Shown one piece after another: positions 16,152 to 23,766 of a stretch of 64,000 nt of DNA. The position numbers and the translations under genes are program-made. The notes below the pieces were generated by a model. It was given only the letters and a program-made list of their open reading frames with translations, did no database searches and had not been told where the DNA came from. How positions within the stretch are numbered: the first letter of the stretch is position 1; every line of letters begins with the position of its first letter. Origin of the DNA: an uncultured Brevibacillus sp. (GTDB lineage Bacteria > Bacillota > Bacilli > Brevibacillales > Brevibacillaceae); assembly GCA_946402065.1 (NCBI GenBank), contig CAMIVR010000001.1, forward strand, positions 1 through 64,000, in the 5' to 3' direction.

Positions 16152-16523
16152 ATGGCGAAAGTAGGAAAAGGAATGTTGCAGATCGGGTTTTTCTGCCTGG
16201 TTGCCCTGTTGATGAATCAACTGGCCAGCGCACTGCACCTGCCCATACCCGGGAGCATATTGGGCGTCATCCTGATCTTTTTCCTGTTACAAACAAAGCT
16301 GCTCAAGCTTGAATGGATTGAGACAGGGGCAAACTGGCTCCTGGCTGAAATGCTGCTGTTTTTTATCCCGTCAGCCGTCGGAATTCTGCAGTTCAAGGAT
16401 ATGCTGAAAGTGGATGGGGCCCGCATGGTCTCGGTCATTGTCATCAGTACACTGCTCGTCATGGCCTGCACCGGTCTGGTTGCACAGGCCATCGGCAAAA
16501 TAAAGGAGAAAAAAAGCGTATGA
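16152..16523 (+). CDS. cidA: CidA/LrgA family holin-like membrane protein
   Basis: 123 residues with four membrane helices. LHLPIPGSILGVILIFFLL is the diagnostic LrgA/CidA block (PGSxxG). Family members were described as holin-like modulators of murein hydrolase and, with CidB/LrgB, as pyruvate carriers. Translationally coupled to the next gene (4-base overlap). The divergent LysR gene next door is the expected regulator; the 16,040-16,151 spacer holds both promoters. Confidence 0.92.
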   Translation: MAKVGKGMLQIGFFCLVALLMNQLASALHLPIPGSILGVILIFFLLQTKLLKLEWIETGANWLLAEMLLFFIPSAVGILQFKDMLKVDGARMVSVIVISTLLVMACTGLVAQAIGKIKEKKSV

Positions 16524-17197
16524 TCCCTGGTCTTCTCTGTCTGGCTCTTACCGTCGGGATCTACTATGCGGTGAAGTGGTTTCACGGCCGCACCAACAAG
16601 GGGTTGCTCTCCCCCTTGTTGGTGACTCCGATCGTCTTGATTATCCTGCTCTGCTGCACGGACATCCCTGTAACGACGTACAACTCCGGCACAAAGTGGT
16701 TGACCGCCTTGCTCCAGCCGGCGACTGTGGCGTTTGCGATTCCGCTGTATAAATACTGGCCGATATTGAAAAAACACCTCGCCGAAATTGCCGTCAGCGT
16801 ACTCTGCGGTTCGCTCATCTCGATTGTGTCTTCTGCGCTGATTGCCGGCTGGATGCATCTCAGCACGCTGATGATCGACAGCCTTATCCCTCGCTCGGTG
16901 ACAACGCCGATTGCCATGGGGCTGTCAGAGGCGATTGGCGGCAACCCGACGATTACGGCGATTATCGTCATCATCACCGGGCTGCTCGGCACCGTGATCG
17001 GCCCGCTGCTCATTCGCATGCTGCGGATCCACAACGACATTTCCCGCGGGGTGCTGCTCGGCATGGGCGCACACGGAGCGGGCACGGCCAAAGCGTTTGA
17101 GCTTGGCTCGTTCACTGGCGTGATTTCGAGTGTGTCGATGATTCTGGCGGCGATGATCACCCTGTGTATTACACCCTGGATCGTGCCATATTTGTAA
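16520..17197 (+). CDS. cidB: CidB/LrgB family membrane protein
   Basis: 225 residues, six to seven hydrophobic segments. Conserved LrgB blocks seen: RSVTTPIAMGLSEAIGG, TGLLGTVIGPLL and GVLLGMGAHGAGTAKAFELG. It works with CidA in membrane transport or programmed-lysis control. The ATG overlaps the cidA stop (GTATGA), so the two are made together. Confidence 0.93.
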   Translation: MIPGLLCLALTVGIYYAVKWFHGRTNKGLLSPLLVTPIVLIILLCCTDIPVTTYNSGTKWLTALLQPATVAFAIPLYKYWPILKKHLAEIAVSVLCGSLISIVSSALIAGWMHLSTLMIDSLIPRSVTTPIAMGLSEAIGGNPTITAIIVIITGLLGTVIGPLLIRMLRIHNDISRGVLLGMGAHGAGTAKAFELGSFTGVISSVSMILAAMITLCITPWIVPYL

Positions 17198-17243
17198 AAC
17201 AAGCGGGCAGACTACTGGCTGTATGTGTCGTGCCCGCCTTGTT
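17198..17243. terminator. hairpin between cidB and the convergent small gene
   Basis: AACAAGCGGGCA (17198-17209) pairs with TGCCCGCCTTGTT (17231-17243) with one bulge and a 21-base loop. On the minus strand it is followed by TTGTTTTAC, so it best serves the gene ending at 17212, whose last codons form part of the stem. It may also stop cidAB transcripts. Confidence 0.6.
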
Positions 17244-17514
17244 GCTTTACATAATCGGTGAGTCCCAACTGAAAACCCTCATTCTCCAGCAGTCGCTTGG
17301 CTTCATACGGACCGCTGTAAAAGGCAGTTACATAAGGGTCTTCCTCCAAAACACGGCGATAGCGCTCCTCCTGCCACAGCTCCTGGTACCATGCCGCCGC
17401 TTTAATCCGTTCAACCAGCTCTTCAAGCGAAGGCTCGGGCTTTTTAAACGGGTTCAGCTTATGAAAAATTTCCATGACAATTGCTGCAAAAATGAGAATC
17501 CCGATTACAAACAT
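17212..17514 (-). CDS. small membrane-anchored protein of unknown function
   Basis: 100 residues. One N-terminal membrane helix (FVIGILIFAAIVMEIF) is followed by a charged cytoplasmic region with PEPSLEELVERIKAAAWYQE and DPYVTAFYSGPYEAKRLLE. I do not recognise a family. The start is the ATG at 17514 with GAGGTG ten bases upstream; the TTG six codons earlier falls on the ribosome site itself. It is convergent with cidB and divergent from the Hfq-like gene. Confidence 0.7.
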   Translation of the reverse strand: MFVIGILIFAAIVMEIFHKLNPFKKPEPSLEELVERIKAAAWYQELWQEERYRRVLEEDPYVTAFYSGPYEAKRLLENEGFQLGLTDYVKQQGGHDTYSQ

Positions 17515-17726
17515 CCTGTGACTGCACCTCAATTGCGAATCAGATTTTTGTCTTGTTCTACTATAACCGATTCAGGCCTGTTTTTCGCGGCAAAATGCAG
17601 TTTTATCCTGCAGATCAACTTTTGGCGAAACAATCACGAATATTTACAGCTTTTAACATGCGTCTTTCGGTTGAAAATGGTAAAATTGCTAGTGAATCCG
17701 ACAAAAGAGAGAAAGGGATGTTTCCG

Positions 17727-17957
17727 ATGAACAAGGTAACGGTACAGGAGCAATTTTTGAATTACGTGATCAGCAATCAAATTCCCGTCAAGTTGATTAC
17801 AAAAAATGGAGTACCCATTAGTGGGGTGATTACTTCGTTTGATCAATACACGATCATGATTCAAACGCCCGTCAAGCAAAGCCTCGTGAATAAAGCTGCC
17901 GTTTCTACGATTATTCCTGCCAAACCTGTCCGGTTCGCGAAGCATAATAAGCAATAG
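17727..17957 (+). CDS. Hfq-like Sm-fold RNA-binding protein, divergent
   Basis: 76 residues, the length of Gram-positive Hfq. The Sm1 region is recognisable: VQEQFLNYVI (proximal-face Gln kept), then PVKLITKNGVPISGVITSFD and a TIMIQTP strand. In Sm2 the usual YKHAIST reads NKAAVST: the aromatic residue and the histidine that grip U-rich RNA are gone, the lysine stays. So it folds as an Hfq-type ring but may bind RNA differently. The ATG at 17727 has AAAGG about ten bases before it; an ATG three codons upstream abuts that site and is rejected. A standard hfq presumably lies elsewhere, near miaA. Confidence 0.75.
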   Translation: MNKVTVQEQFLNYVISNQIPVKLITKNGVPISGVITSFDQYTIMIQTPVKQSLVNKAAVSTIIPAKPVRFAKHNKQ

Positions 17958-18067
17958 CTCCGTGTGCAAGTGAGCGAAAGGAACACGCCAAGATTTTGAC
18001 ACTGTTTCCCGATTGTCTATATCCGCGTCCTGGTTAAAAATGAAAGTGAAGAAAAGGAGGAAGCCCT

Positions 18068-19117
18068 ATGGTATTCACCCAGTCAAAGCGCTCCGCATGG
18101 TTGTTTCTCGCCGCAGCACTGCTCATTTTCAGCGTTGATTTTGCACTTGTCCGGACCATGCCGTTTGCCGGCGACGATCTGCTGCTCGCGTACGCCGTGT
18201 TGGCTGACTTCATTCTGGTCATCCCATTTATCTACTGGCTGGTCCTCCTTCGCAAAACGAACAAATCGATCACCAAAGTATTCATGCTGCCGCTGCTCGG
18301 TGCAGTCGCTGCCTGGCTGATTCTCCCTGTGAGCATGCGCAATACGGTCTGGAACGTCATCTGGCCGATCGAGCTCTTGGTCATGTCGCTGGAACTGTTT
18401 CTGCTCGGCTACGAAATCCGGATCGCCTACCGTGTGATTCGGCGGTACCGGCAAGTCGCCCGCAGTGAAGCCGATCTCGTTGAGGCGATGCGCATTTCGT
18501 TCAAAGCCGAGCTGGGCAAAGGCAAGTTCGCCGCTGTTTTGCTCCATGATTTCAGCATGATCTACCACCTGCTGTTTTCCTGGAAGCGCAGAACAGCCAA
18601 GGGAGATGGGCGGTCGTCGTTTTCCTACCACCGCAAGTCCAGCCAGCTGCTCTATACGATCGTCATCACCAAGATGGTCGTTTTTGAAGGCGTAGCCGTT
18701 CATTTGCTGGTACAGCAATGGTCCCACTGGGCAGCGTGGATTTTGACCGCAGCAGATGTTTGGCTGCTCGCTTTACTCTGGGCCGACTGGCGCGCCTCGC
18801 AGCTTCATCCGGTCAGGCTGGAATCGACGCATGTGCGGCTGCGCTACGGTCTGCGCATCCAGGCCGATGTGCCGCTACATGCCATCGCGCACGTCGAAAG
18901 CGCCCGTGAATACCATCCTGATGCAACCGAACAGAACACGTCCGCACTGCCGCTGTTGGCCACCCCGAATGTGCGCATCGCGCTCAAGGAGCCAATGGAT
19001 GTGGAGGGCATCCTGTTTCTTCCGCGGAGTGTGACGTCCATCTACGTGGCGCTTGATGAACCGGATGCGTTTGTTCGGGAGCTTCGGAACAAAACCGCAG
19101 ACCAGGTAGACAGATAG
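18068..19117 (+). CDS. multi-pass membrane protein of unknown function
   Basis: 349 residues. Three to four N-terminal helices (first WLFLAAALLIFSVDFALV), a cytoplasmic middle with RYRQVARSEADLVEAMRISF, two more helices around 215-255, and a soluble C-terminal domain of mixed beta character (VRLRYGLRIQADVPLHAIA) that resembles a PH-like fold. No catalytic motif found. GAAAAGGAGGAAGCCCT precedes the ATG. It is followed 11 bases later by the acetyltransferase gene, so they form a two-gene unit. Proteins of this build in related genomes carry unreliable functional names; I give none. Confidence 0.75.
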   Translation: MVFTQSKRSAWLFLAAALLIFSVDFALVRTMPFAGDDLLLAYAVLADFILVIPFIYWLVLLRKTNKSITKVFMLPLLGAVAAWLILPVSMRNTVWNVIWPIELLVMSLELFLLGYEIRIAYRVIRRYRQVARSEADLVEAMRISFKAELGKGKFAAVLLHDFSMIYHLLFSWKRRTAKGDGRSSFSYHRKSSQLLYTIVITKMVVFEGVAVHLLVQQWSHWAAWILTAADVWLLALLWADWRASQLHPVRLESTHVRLRYGLRIQADVPLHAIAHVESAREYHPDATEQNTSALPLLATPNVRIALKEPMDVEGILFLPRSVTSIYVALDEPDAFVRELRNKTADQVDR

Positions 19118-19128
19118 GAGGAACCGGG

Positions 19129-19554
19129 TTGGAAATTCGCAACGTTCGCGAGCACGATTACGCGACGATCATTGCCGTCCTCAATGACTGGTGGGGTGGG
19201 CGGAGCATGTCCGATATGCTGCCCAAGCTGTTTTTTGTCCACTTCCAGCCCAGCAGTTACATCGTCGAGGAAGATGGCAAGGCAATCGCTTTTCTCATCG
19301 GCTTTCTGTCGCAGACTTACCCCGGCGAAGCTTACATTCACTTCGTCGGCGTTCATCCCGACAAGCGAAAGGATGGCATCGGCAGAAAGCTGTATGAACG
19401 GTTTTTTCAAGACGTACGGCAAAAAGGCTGTCACACCGTTCGCTGCATCACTTCTCCCGTAAATACAGGCTCGATCCAATTCCACACGCGCATGGGATTT
19501 CGCATCGAAGCAGGCGTTGACCCCTCCCCCACCTACCGCTCCCTTCATCGCTGA
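19129..19554 (+). CDS. GNAT family N-acetyltransferase
   Basis: 141 residues, a single GNAT domain: N-terminal EIRNVREHDYATIIAVLNDW, then the beta4 and acetyl-CoA-binding motif A, YIHFVGVHPDKRKDGIGRKL (Q/RxxGxG form), and the terminal beta strand MGFRIEAG. It transfers acetyl from acetyl-CoA to an amine, target unknown. It starts with TTG after AGGAGGAACCGGG. The 19,555-19,668 spacer after it holds no gene I can support. Confidence 0.87.
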   Translation: MEIRNVREHDYATIIAVLNDWWGGRSMSDMLPKLFFVHFQPSSYIVEEDGKAIAFLIGFLSQTYPGEAYIHFVGVHPDKRKDGIGRKLYERFFQDVRQKGCHTVRCITSPVNTGSIQFHTRMGFRIEAGVDPSPTYRSLHR

Positions 19555-19668
19555 ATGATCGCGAAATAGAAGAACAGTATCAATACCAACTAATTCCTGG
19601 AAACTCGTTCAGGTATTGCCAGGACGGGATCAATGAGCGAACCGCGATAAACTTGGTCATCACAACAA

Positions 19669-19706
19669 AACAGCGATATTCCGCTTGGGAAGGGAATAAC
19701 GCTGTT
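19669..19706 (-). terminator. terminator of the ketone-carboxylase operon (region C)
   Basis: AACAGCGATATTCC (19669-19682) and GGAATAACGCTGTT (19693-19706) form a 14-base stem with one mismatch. On the minus strand it is followed by TTGTTGTGATG, a modest U-run. It lies just beyond the thioesterase stop codon. Confidence 0.7.
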
Positions 19707-19718
19707 CTGCTAGACAAG

Positions 19719-20120
19719 CTAGTTTTTTGCCGACAAACGTGCGATCCGTTCTGCTCCTTGCTGTGCGTTGAATATGGCTTGAGTAAACGTGCCTTTGCCT
19801 ACGAGATTGCCGTCTGCCTCTGCACTGACCTCGCAAGCGACCCGCTTCGGAGTCACGCTGGTACAGACTGCGCGAAACGTAACCTCCTGCCCAACCACTG
19901 CAGGGGCAATGTGCTTGACATCAATGTGAAATCCCGCTCCCTCTTCATCCTCGTCAAGATGTGGCAGGAGTACGTCGCGCCCCACCTTTTCCATGAAGTA
20001 GATCATCGATACAGTGGACAGGACGTCTCGTACAACTTTGCCGTCAAAAGCGGGGCGCATCTCGTCTGTCACTGTGATCGTAAACGCTGCCGAGACTCCG
20101 GCTTGCAAACTGCTTTTCAT
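19719..20120 (-). CDS. FlK-like hot-dog thioesterase
   Basis: 133 residues with one hot-dog fold of the FlK / thioesterase-superfamily type: DVLSTVSMIYFMEKVGRDVL (long central helix), the HIDVKHIAPAVVGQEVTF strand pair and CEVSAEADGNLVGKGTF. Such proteins hydrolyse acyl-CoAs and are often housekeeping or detoxifying members of catabolic operons; here it could free trapped acyl-CoA after thiolysis. The start MKSSLQAG is preceded by AAGGAGTGGATGAA; 18 upstream in-frame codons reaching into the dehydrogenase gene are rejected. Last gene of the operon. Confidence 0.8.
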   Translation of the reverse strand: MKSSLQAGVSAAFTITVTDEMRPAFDGKVVRDVLSTVSMIYFMEKVGRDVLLPHLDEDEEGAGFHIDVKHIAPAVVGQEVTFRAVCTSVTPKRVACEVSAEADGNLVGKGTFTQAIFNAQQGAERIARLSAKN

Positions 20121-20157
20121 TTCATCCACTCCTTGTAGCCACGCCAATACGCCATCA

Positions 20158-21198
20158 TCAAGGCGTAATGGCAATCTTGATCACGTTGTCCAGACGTTTT
20201 TCAAACAGCTCATAGCCGTGCGCAATCTCGCCGAGCTTGATCCGGTGCGTAATCAGCGGGGTGAGATCGAGCGTCCCGGTCTGAATCATGCGCACCAGTC
20301 GCTTCATGTTGCCCAAATAGGACAAGCCCATTTCGATGCGGATGTTTTTCATAAAAATCTCCGGCAGCGGCAAGGCGACATCCCTGCCAAAGATGCTGAC
20401 AATACTGACGCGTCCGCCGATCCCGACACAGCGCACGGCCTGCTGAAACGTTTGCTCGACACCTGCTGCTTCGATCGCCACGTCAGCCCCTTTGCCGCCT
20501 GTCAGCGCGCCAATGACGGCCAGCACATCCGCCTGGTCAGCACGGATCGTGCTCGTCGCACCGAGCTTCGCGCCGACCTCCAGCCGGTGTGAATCGATAT
20601 CGACCAGGATGATTTGCCCCGGACTGAACAATCTGGCCGCATGGACGGCGCACAACCCAACTGGCCCCGCTCCGAACACGACAACGCTGTCGCCCGGCAA
20701 AATATCGCCTTTTTCTGCACTGAAATAGCCTGTCGAGAGGATATCGCCGACGAACAGGACCTGTTCATCGCTGAGCTCATCCGGCACCTTGACGAGGTTG
20801 ACGTCAGCAAATGGCACGCGAATGTATTCGCTCTGGGTACCGGGCAGGCCGCCGAATTCCGCTCCGCTGCCGTGTATGCCGCCGCGCAGGCACTGGGCGA
20901 TGTGACCCGCGCGGCAGCGCTCGCACTGTCCGCAGAACGGGGCAGCTGGCCCGATCACCCGGTCGCCTGGCCGAAAATCCTTCACTCCACTGCCTACTTT
21001 CTCCACCACTCCGACATACTCATGCCCGACGACATAGCCGGGAGTGGTCGGCATATGCCCATGGATCAGATGAAGATCGCTGCCGCAGATAGTCGTCAAG
21101 GTAATCCGGATGATGGCATCATCAGCTGCAACCAGCTGCGGCTTCTCCACCTCTCTCAGCTCTACGTGATTCACTTTCGTATTCACAAGCCCTTTCAT
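20158..21198 (-). CDS. zinc-dependent medium-chain alcohol dehydrogenase
   Basis: 346 residues. Catalytic-zinc motif GHEYVGVVEKVG with upstream CGSDLH, four-cysteine structural-zinc loop CGQCERCRAGHIAQC, and Rossmann motif VFGAGPVGLCAVHAA followed by VDIDSHR, whose Asp favours NAD+. Built like a sorbitol/secondary-alcohol dehydrogenase. In this operon, oxidation of a secondary alcohol (for example a 1-arylethanol) to the ketone that the carboxylase uses is the natural role (inference). Confidence 0.88.
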   Translation of the reverse strand: MKGLVNTKVNHVELREVEKPQLVAADDAIIRITLTTICGSDLHLIHGHMPTTPGYVVGHEYVGVVEKVGSGVKDFRPGDRVIGPAAPFCGQCERCRAGHIAQCLRGGIHGSGAEFGGLPGTQSEYIRVPFADVNLVKVPDELSDEQVLFVGDILSTGYFSAEKGDILPGDSVVVFGAGPVGLCAVHAARLFSPGQIILVDIDSHRLEVGAKLGATSTIRADQADVLAVIGALTGGKGADVAIEAAGVEQTFQQAVRCVGIGGRVSIVSIFGRDVALPLPEIFMKNIRIEMGLSYLGNMKRLVRMIQTGTLDLTPLITHRIKLGEIAHGYELFEKRLDNVIKIAITP

Positions 21199-21220
21199 GA
21201 GCCAACACCTTTCCTTCGCA

Positions 21221-22195
21221 TCAATTCATGATCACATCATGTATGTCTTTCAGCCGATCCACATCCGTCTCCCAAGCCAGCTCACAGGCGGTCGTCAACA
21301 GAAACGGGGTGTGTTGTCGTCGATAAAACGAATGCCAGAGCTGTTCGAGCTCTGCCGTAGGAGTACCGGAAGCAAAAAATTGCGACGGCAGCACTTGCCC
21401 GACAGCTTGAGAGTGAACGGCCCCCTTTTGAGCAGGCGCGCGCTCTTTATCTGTGGAAACAACCTCCCGATTCGAAATAAACGGGAATGGGGCCTCCCAT
21501 CCCGCCGACAACTGAAAAATCACCGGAACGCGAAAGTATTTCCCGAAATTAACGATCGGTTGATACAGCTGCCTGAGCAGCTCCGCATTTCCCTCATCCC
21601 AGCAATCTTCACGAATCACCAGCAGGTCAGGGCGCAATTCAGCTATTTGTTTGCACCATTGCAGGAGTGCTTTCTGCGCTTTTTGGGAAGCCTTGAACAG
21701 GTTCTCCTCATTTGTCTGCAACGCGTCAACCGACTGGCTTTCCAGCAATTCTCGCATGAGCGGGCGGATGCCGCCGATCGTGCAGCATAGCGCCTGGCTA
21801 TTTACCTGTTTGCGCAATCGCTTGGCCGTCTCAATTGCTACTGGTATTGACCCGCTTTTCGTCACGTCTGCAGGCATATTCATATCCAGCCACGCCTCTA
21901 CAGACAACCTGCCTGTTACCACTGGCATTTCATTTTCCCCTTGATAGTCCAATTCGCAACCGAGCGCTTCGGCTTGCATGGACGGATCGAGCGCAACAGT
22001 GATGCCGTCGTAGCCGAATAAACGCTGGCAATCGAGCAATGCCTTACTCCAAACCCCCGCTTGTGAAATCAATTCTTCCGGTGTCACTCCCGCTAGTCGG
22101 CCAGCGAAGAAGTGAACAACAGGAATCCAGGGGGGTCGATGCAATCTGCCTTTTCGCTCCCATTCTTTCAGCAATTGAACGCCGTGCAAACTCAC
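21221..22195 (-). CDS. uroporphyrinogen decarboxylase (UroD) superfamily protein
   Basis: 324 residues forming a UroD-like barrel: N-terminal PPWIPVVHFFAGRLAGVTPE, FGYDGITVALDPSMQAEALG, and a central IGGIRPLMRELL helix. The arginine-rich porphyrin-binding start of true HemE (R-x-P-VW-x-MRQAGR) is absent, so it is not heme synthesis. Other superfamily members are corrinoid methyltransferases, but no corrinoid protein is encoded nearby. At about 36 kDa it could instead be an accessory subunit of the carboxylase operon (speculative). Separated from the thiolase gene by only 14 bases. Confidence 0.7.
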   Translation of the reverse strand: MSLHGVQLLKEWERKGRLHRPPWIPVVHFFAGRLAGVTPEELISQAGVWSKALLDCQRLFGYDGITVALDPSMQAEALGCELDYQGENEMPVVTGRLSVEAWLDMNMPADVTKSGSIPVAIETAKRLRKQVNSQALCCTIGGIRPLMRELLESQSVDALQTNEENLFKASQKAQKALLQWCKQIAELRPDLLVIREDCWDEGNAELLRQLYQPIVNFGKYFRVPVIFQLSAGWEAPFPFISNREVVSTDKERAPAQKGAVHSQAVGQVLPSQFFASGTPTAELEQLWHSFYRRQHTPFLLTTACELAWETDVDRLKDIHDVIMN

Positions 22196-22209
22196 AGTGA
22201 CCTCTCCCC

Positions 22210-23361
22210 CTACACGCGATATATTTGTACGACTGTCGCTCGTGCGTCCCCTTCCTTATCCGCTCCCATGCAGTGCGTCATGCCGACACGGGCACCGCTG
22301 ATCTGGCGCTCTGCGGCGCGCTGTTGCAGCTGATGAACAACCTCGATCGTCTGGGCGATTCCCGTCGCTCCGAGTGCATGCCCACGGCCCAAGAGACCGC
22401 CGCTCGGATTAAACGGGATACGCCCGCCCAGCGCTGTCTCTCCCCGCTGCAAGAGCTCAAGTCCTTCTCCCGGTTGGCAAAAACCGAGTCCTTCATAGTG
22501 CATCACTTCAGAAATGGTAAACGCATCATGTGCTTCAACCAGATCGATGTCAGAAGGCCCGATCGAAGCTGTCCGGTACGCTTGCCCGGAAGCGCGCTGA
22601 TCACTCTCCCAAAACGCGAGGCTGGGCGGATTCTTGTATTCGCCGCTCATCAGCACGGTGGCAGCGAGATGGACGGGAGGATGCTGTAGCTTGCTACGAT
22701 TTGCAAATGCTCTGCTGGCCAGGATCACACAGGCGGCGCCATCGGGCAGAGCGCAGCATTGCAGCCGCGTCAACGGGTCGGCAATCATCGGCGAAGCAAG
22801 CACCTCCGCTTCGGTCACATTTTTTTTGAACATGGCATGCGGATTCAGAGACGCGTGGCGGTAATTTTTCACGGTTACCTTTGCCAATGCACTCGCGTTG
22901 CCACCGTACTGATGCAAATAGCGGGACGCTCTTAGGGCAAACTGGCTCGGTGTATTAAACCCAAGCCGCGCCTCCAGCTCGCGTCCGTCAGGAGGAATCA
23001 TGCCCAGCCCATTTCCCGAAAGCTTCTCCACGCCAAGAACGACTGCGACCTCATAGCGCCCCGTTTCGATCGCCATCGCCGCCTCGTGCAGAGCGGTCGA
23101 ACCGCTGGCACAGGCATTCTCGACATTGACAATCGGTATCCCGTTGATCCCGACCAAATCGAACATCTGTTGCCCGAGGGTTTGCCTGCCTTCCAGGCGA
23201 GCGGCCAACACGTTGGAAAAATACCCGGCTTCCACCTGGTTCACGTGAATATTTGCTTCAGCAAGCGCTTCTCTCAACACCTTTACACACATATCCTCCA
23301 GCGTGGTTTCCGGATACACCCCGAAAGGATACAACCCTGTACCCAAAACAGCTATGTTCAT
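22210..23361 (-). CDS. thiolase family acyl-CoA C-acyltransferase (SCP-x type)
   Basis: 383 residues. The nucleophile cysteine lies in VNVENACASGSTALHEA; the C-terminal part has VEAHDAFTISEVMHYEGLG (His of the HDAF-type motif) and GGLLGRGHALGATGIAQ. This is the lipid-transfer-linked (SCP-x) thiolase class, which normally works with a DUF35 protein, encoded here just upstream. Predicted reaction: thiolytic cleavage of a 3-oxoacyl-CoA (aroylacetyl-CoA) to acyl-CoA and acetyl-CoA. Start ATG after GGGGGAAAGG. A condensing direction is unlikely given the ligase and carboxylase. Confidence 0.87.
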   Translation of the reverse strand: MNIAVLGTGLYPFGVYPETTLEDMCVKVLREALAEANIHVNQVEAGYFSNVLAARLEGRQTLGQQMFDLVGINGIPIVNVENACASGSTALHEAAMAIETGRYEVAVVLGVEKLSGNGLGMIPPDGRELEARLGFNTPSQFALRASRYLHQYGGNASALAKVTVKNYRHASLNPHAMFKKNVTEAEVLASPMIADPLTRLQCCALPDGAACVILASRAFANRSKLQHPPVHLAATVLMSGEYKNPPSLAFWESDQRASGQAYRTASIGPSDIDLVEAHDAFTISEVMHYEGLGFCQPGEGLELLQRGETALGGRIPFNPSGGLLGRGHALGATGIAQTIEVVHQLQQRAAERQISGARVGMTHCMGADKEGDARATVVQIYRV

Positions 23362-23370
23362 CCTTTCCCC

Positions 23371-23766
23371 CTATCTGCTCGACGTCGCGCGTTTGTTTTT
23401 AGGCAGCAATGTAAACAGGTAATCGGCGCTGTTCTGTTCATGGTTTTCAGCCAGCTCGACCGGATCGCCGATCGCAAGTGACACGAGCTGTTCCTCTGTT
23501 GCCGCAAACAGCGCCGGAATGACGATGTGCTCGTGGTCCAACTGCACGTAGCCAAGCGTATACGGCAAAGAAAATCCGGCAGGCGGTCGAACCCTGATGA
23601 TCGTGTAGGCGTATACCGTGCCCCGGCTTGACAGCAGCGTTTCCTCCACCTCGTCGCAATTGCAGGAGCGGCATGTGGGTTTGCGCGGAAAGCTGTAGTC
23701 GCCGCAGCGTTTGCAGCGTCCACCGACCAGCCGGAAGGTGCTGTCCACGGTTCGGGTCAGATTCAT
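23371..23766 (-). CDS. DUF35 / Zn-ribbon OB-fold partner of the thiolase
   Basis: 131 residues. N-terminal rubredoxin-like zinc ribbon GRCKRCGDYSFPRKPTCRSC, then an OB-fold beginning GTVYAYTIIRVRPP. These proteins form stable complexes with SCP-x thiolases or HMG-CoA synthases and may shuttle acyl-CoA. The start MNLTRTVD overlaps the ligase stop codon (ATGA), so translation is coupled; the longer frame inside the ligase gene has no ribosome site. Confidence 0.88.
   Translation of the reverse strand: MNLTRTVDSTFRLVGGRCKRCGDYSFPRKPTCRSCNCDEVEETLLSSRGTVYAYTIIRVRPPAGFSLPYTLGYVQLDHEHIVIPALFAATEEQLVSLAIGDPVELAENHEQNSADYLFTLLPKNKRATSSR

Noticed and set aside
16520-17202. Minus-strand frame of about 200 codons opposite cidB.
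   Set aside because: Shadow of cidB, which has clear LrgB motifs and a translational coupling to cidA.
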